Origin: Emydura subglobosa
Lineage: Eukaryota > Chordata > Testudines > Chelidae
Reading direction: 5' to 3'
Assembly: GCA_007922225.1 (NCBI GenBank)
Contig: ML679962.1
Coordinates: 39,595,039 to 39,659,038, forward strand
DNA: 64,000 nucleotides
The notes under the pieces are model-generated. The model ran no database searches. It was given only the letters and a program-made list of their open reading frames with translations, and had not been told where the DNA came from. The position numbers were made by a program, and so were the translations under genes. This document shows, one piece after another, positions 60,936 to 64,000 of this stretch (position 1 is its first letter; every line of letters starts with the position of its first letter).

Positions 60936-61040
60936 GTGAGCCGGCCCCACACCTTGCTCCCGGGTGCATGGGGGCCTCCAGGGACAGCTGACAGGGCTTG
61001 GGCAGGGAGCACGGGGCTAAGGCATCTCTTCTGCCAGCAG

Positions 61041-61146
61041 CAGTCCTGCTGAGGCGGCAGACCGGGATGTACACCGCCTGGGAGTGGCTTCAGGAGTGGC
61101 AGCTCCGGAGGAGATTCACCAGCATCACGGTTACCTTCACTGCCTG
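61041..61146 (+). CDS. GPR143L: GPR143-like receptor, exon 6
   Basis: Third cytoplasmic loop and start of TM6: AVLLRRQTGMYTAWEWLQEW, then QLRRRFTSITVTFTAC. The dileucine LL at residues 226-227 matches the LL sorting signal in the third loop of GPR143. The acceptor is a tandem CAGCAGCAG (61035-61043), so starts at 61038, 61041 or 61044 are all in frame; 61041 is taken here. Donor GTAATG, phase 2. Confidence 0.88.
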
Positions 61147-61243
61147 GTAATGTCCTGCCCTGCAGCCACGCTCCTGCCCTACCGCCCCCGCTGGCAGGGC
61201 TGGGCTGGGCTAGCTACTGCTGCTCCCATCTCTGCTCCCACAG

Positions 61244-61361
61244 CTGGCTGGCTAACGTGGTGAATGACGGGCTGCTGTTCCTGGTGGAGCTGGAGCCTGC
61301 GTGGCACACGGGGACCCCGCGGCTGGCGCACGTGGCCATCCTGACCTCCTGGATCATTGTG
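61244..61361 (+). CDS. GPR143L: GPR143-like receptor, exon 7
   Basis: Acceptor TGCTCCCACAG, phase 0 end. Encodes CWLANVVNDGLLFLVELEPA (TM6, matching CWLSNIINESLLFYLEM) and HVAILTSWIIV (start of TM7). The donor used here is GTGGGC at 61362. A stronger-looking GTGAGC at 61383 would add seven in-frame residues VGEKKGR in the middle of TM7, which the family alignment does not support. Confidence 0.85.
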
Positions 61362-61638
61362 GTGGGCGAGAAGAAGGGGAGAGTGAGCTAGGCTGTCCCG
61401 GGATCAGAGACGGGGGCCGGGGAGCGCTGTGCATGGAGGGGGAGGTAGTGGGAACTGGGGTCTCGGGGATCCCCTACTGTGGGGCGAGACCTCTCCAAAC
61501 AGCAGCGTAAGAGGCTTTGGGCTGTGCTCAGCCTTGGAGGTGGAGCATTGCATGGGGAGGAGATGGGGGGTTAGTGCCAGGCAGAGCTGCATGGGGGGGG
61601 CTTGCTTCTGCCTCCTCGCTAATCCCCCCTTCCTCCAG

Positions 61639-61861
61639 GCAATCCTGAACCCTGTGTCGGGGTTCCTGCTCTCCCTGGCGTTCCTGGGCTGGCAGAGTGC
61701 GTGGCAGCCGGCTGGCAGAGCTCTCTGCGGAGACGGGGAGAGCAGCAGCGAGGACTCCGACGAAGGGACCCCTCCTGCCCCTGTCGTGGGCCTCGTCGCT
61801 GGGCCGGGCCAGCTGCAGGCACCCAACCCCCACAGCACCCGGGACTCCAGAGCACCCCGGG
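61639..61861 (+). CDS. GPR143L: GPR143-like receptor, exon 8
   Basis: Acceptor CCTCCAG, donor GTGAGT, ends in phase 1. Encodes AILNPVSGFLLSLAFLGWQS, the most conserved block of the family (TM7), then a cytoplasmic tail with the acidic cluster GESSSEDSDEG and a Pro/Gly-rich stretch. The Trp-Glu melanosome sorting motif of the GPR143 tail is not seen here. Confidence 0.9.
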
Positions 61862-62302
61862 GTGAGTTGGGGCAGACCAGCCCTGCCCCCGAGGGCTCTG
61901 TGCGTCACGGCTGCGGCAGGGCAGCAGGCAGCACTCATGGCTCTGCCATCCAGCCACCCGCTCCGGGCTCGGCAGAGCTGTGGCGTGCGCTGCCCGCCGA
62001 GGGCACCGCGGGCACAGAAAAGGCAGGACTTCTCAGGAGCGTGCCCCTCACACGCAGCGGCCTGGGGCTGCAGCGGGGCCTCTCGCTCCCCCCCCCCCCA
62101 GTAACGCCTCCCCCAAAGATGCCGTGCTGGCGGGGCGGGAGTGGGGCTGCGTGCCATGCGGGGCAGGGAGGGGTGGGAGGAAAGCGGGCTCAGCCCTGGA
62201 CCAGGGGACGAGGGGGACGCTGCCCTGGGGCCTAGTGGGGCAGCTGGCAGCCATCCCGGGACAGGACCTGCCCCTCCATCACTGTTTCCCCCTCCCCTGC
62301 AG

Positions 62303-62484
62303 AGTTCATCTACCTGCTGGCAGAGACCGGTGCGTCGCACCCAGCCACGGCGGAGCTGAGGGCGCCTGCCCCACGGGAGAGCTGCCTGGATGGCGGCTGC
62401 AGTGTCATTAAAGTTAGCTGTGCTCCAGCCCCCCTCACTGCGGAGCTGCCCCCCGGCATGGGCCAGGCTGTCCCCCGGCACTGA
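62303..62484 (+). CDS. GPR143L: GPR143-like receptor, exon 9 (tail and stop)
   Basis: Acceptor CCCCTGCAG. Encodes EFIYLLAETGASHPATAELR and continues to TGA at 62482-62484. The tail is not conserved with human GPR143, so this exon is the least certain. A 2-nt shift of the acceptor (GCAGAG) would give a different tail ending at TAA 62409-62411, inside the ATTAAA at 62407-62412. Confidence 0.65.
62407..62412 (+). terminator. ATTAAA, candidate poly(A) signal of the GPR143-like gene
   Basis: Only variant hexamer near the end of the gene. It lies before the TGA at 62484 in the preferred frame, so if it is the true signal the tail must end earlier, as in the alternative acceptor reading. Confidence 0.3.
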
Positions 62485-64000
62485 GTGCCTGGCCCGAATC
62501 ACCTGCTTCCCCAGGCTGGCCGGGGGTGGAGAGCCGGCCCCTCGCCCTGTTCTCCCCAGCCCCGGGGCGGGAGGAAGACGAGCTAGGCCAGGCCAACAGC
62601 CAGCCCCTTCCCCACCTGCCCCCCCCCCCCCCCCGCCCCGGGCTAGGCTGTGCCTCAGTCGCCCCTGCCCTGGGCTGACCTGGCTGCTGGGGGGGGGGCC
62701 ATGACACAGGTGCAAGGGGGGGTTAAACAAGGGGCCCCTGTACTGCGCCGCCTCCCGTGGGGGCAGGGGAGCGCTGGCCCCTCACGCAGGGAGGCCAGAA
62801 GGGGCTCTCGCCTCCCCTCAGGAACGGTGTGGTCTGCACCCAGGGCCCTGCCCATCTCACCCCCCCTTGAGGCCCTTGCCCCCCGTCTCAGCCCAGGCAG
62901 GAGCTGGGGTTCCTCCAGCACCCCCGGCCCCTGGGGGACCAGACCCCCCCACCTGCAGCGGGCGGGGAGCAGGGGGCAGGCAGGGGAGTGAGGGGCCAGG
63001 GGAGCCAGGCCCAGGGCCCCGCCAGCAGGCTGGGAGCGGGCTCAAGGCGGCTGCACCCTGCTGACTCAGCCCCTTATCACCTGGGCCTGCGATTGCAGGG
63101 CTCTGCGCTGGGCACGGCGCCGCTGCAGCGGCCGGCTCCTCCCTTGCCCCCGACCCCCCAGCAGACGCCCCTGCTAGCAGGCAGCACCAGCACCCTGCGG
63201 GGTGACCGGGGGAGAGCAGCTGGAGCCTCCCGCCCCTGGCCCCTGCTCCTGGCCACGCCCCAGCACCCCCCAGCTGGGAGCCCCCCAGCACGGCTGCTGC
63301 CCTGCCCACCCACAGCACCCCTGCGGGCAGAGCGGGGGGAGCAGCCAGCAGGGCCCCTGGGGGGGGGGGGCGACAGCAGGGGGGAGCAGCCGGGGCCTGG
63401 GTCTCTGCCCCGCTGCCCCAGCAGCGCAGGGCTGGGTCATTCGCGTCTCGCGGGGCGCTTCCACTTTGCTCTACTCTGGGCCCTGCCCTTCCTGGCGCGC
63501 ACTGAGCCCAGCAGATAAAGCTGTTGGCGGCCACCCCTGGGCAGGCCCTGAGCCTCTGCCCGGCTTCGCTCCTCCTGCGGGCGAGGGGGGGCTGCTCCAG
63601 AGCACGGGGACTGACGGGCCAGGACGAGGCGCAGCCTGGAGCGCCCCTTGCAGCGAGCGGGCCATGGCCCTTTCCCAGCGGGCGGAGGGGGCTGCAGGGC
63701 AGGGGCCACAATCCCATGGGGAGCCGATGGCATTTCGACGCCTCGGTAATCCCACTGCCCATTGGGCCTGAGGCTACAGCTGCTGGCGGGGGGCAGGTAC
63801 GTGTGGGCCCGGGGCAGGGGCCCTCCAATGGCCAGCTGGGCTCAGGCTGCAGGTGGGTCTGTAGGGCCTAGAGCCCCGACTCCAGCTGAAACCCCAACGT
63901 CTCCACGGCACTTCAACGGGCCGGGCCGGGCCGGGCGTGGTGTCACTGCGGTGCAGGCGCAGCCGGGGGCTGTGGGAGAGCAGCCAACTGAGCCCAGGGC
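62485..64000. other. GC-rich stretch without a supported gene
   Basis: Contains C- and G-homopolymers (62620-62637, 63358-63370) and many long frames on both strands that arise from GC richness. A TATA-like AGATAAAG near 63512 is isolated. No splice-linked coding sequence is recognised. Confidence 0.6.

Noticed and set aside
61362..61382. Seven-codon extension of exon 7 of the GPR143-like gene through a stronger donor
   Set aside because: It would put charged residues VGEKKGR inside TM7, where the family continues directly into the ILNP block.
61528..62730. 400-codon open frame on the minus strand
   Set aside because: It lies antisense to exons 8-9 of the GPR143-like gene and their introns. 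Its Pro/Arg/Gly-rich text and GC bias explain its length; no domain is seen.
62857..63828. 323-codon minus-strand open frame
   Set aside because: Composition-driven frame in GC-rich DNA, with low-complexity Ala/Pro/Gly text and no recognisable protein.

Overview
The window is vertebrate nuclear DNA, most likely from a turtle or another non-avian sauropsid. The evidence is intron-rich genes, an NLGN3 protein nearly identical to the mammalian one as I know that family, and a repeat set of CR1/L2-group LINEs, DIRS-type tyrosine-recombinase retroelements, hAT-like MITEs and a MIR-like SINE. The species call rests on recognised repeat types and is inference. There are no prokaryotic features, CRISPR arrays or operons.

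Positions 1-40775 hold the 3' half of neuroligin-3 (NLGN3, + strand). Five coding exons are present: 8846-8905 (the alternative 20-codon splice-site-A exon), 16690-16839, 19252-19437, 35429-36218 and 38984-39824 (transmembrane segment, gephyrin-binding segment, PDZ ligand, stop). All junctions are GT-AG and in phase, giving 674 complete residues. The start codon and signal-peptide exon lie upstream of the window. A short 3'UTR with a G-rich minisatellite ends at AATAAA 40751-40756.

The NLGN3 introns are heavily invaded. The first (1-8845) holds a minus-strand LINE split by a hAT-like insertion, a degenerate DIRS element that itself contains a LINE scrap and a complete 143-bp MITE, and two further minus-strand LINE pieces. 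The 19438-35428 intron holds a second, internally deleted DIRS element with inverted termini, minisatellites, and a LINE split by a hAT-like MITE. The last intron is rich in TG repeats.

From 40776 to about 59550 I see no gene. The stretch holds simple repeats, minisatellites, homopolymer C/G runs, CR1 copies, MITEs and unclassified interspersed repeats, plus a lone poly(A)-signal-like site at 42554.

Positions 59632-62484 encode a complete nine-exon, 432-residue seven-transmembrane receptor on the + strand, related to GPR143 (OA1, the melanosomal receptor of ocular albinism type 1) but diverged enough to look like a paralogue. Its position beside NLGN3 mirrors the human Xp22 linkage of NLGN4X and GPR143, which suggests an old duplicated block. 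The final 1.5 kb is GC-rich with no supported gene.
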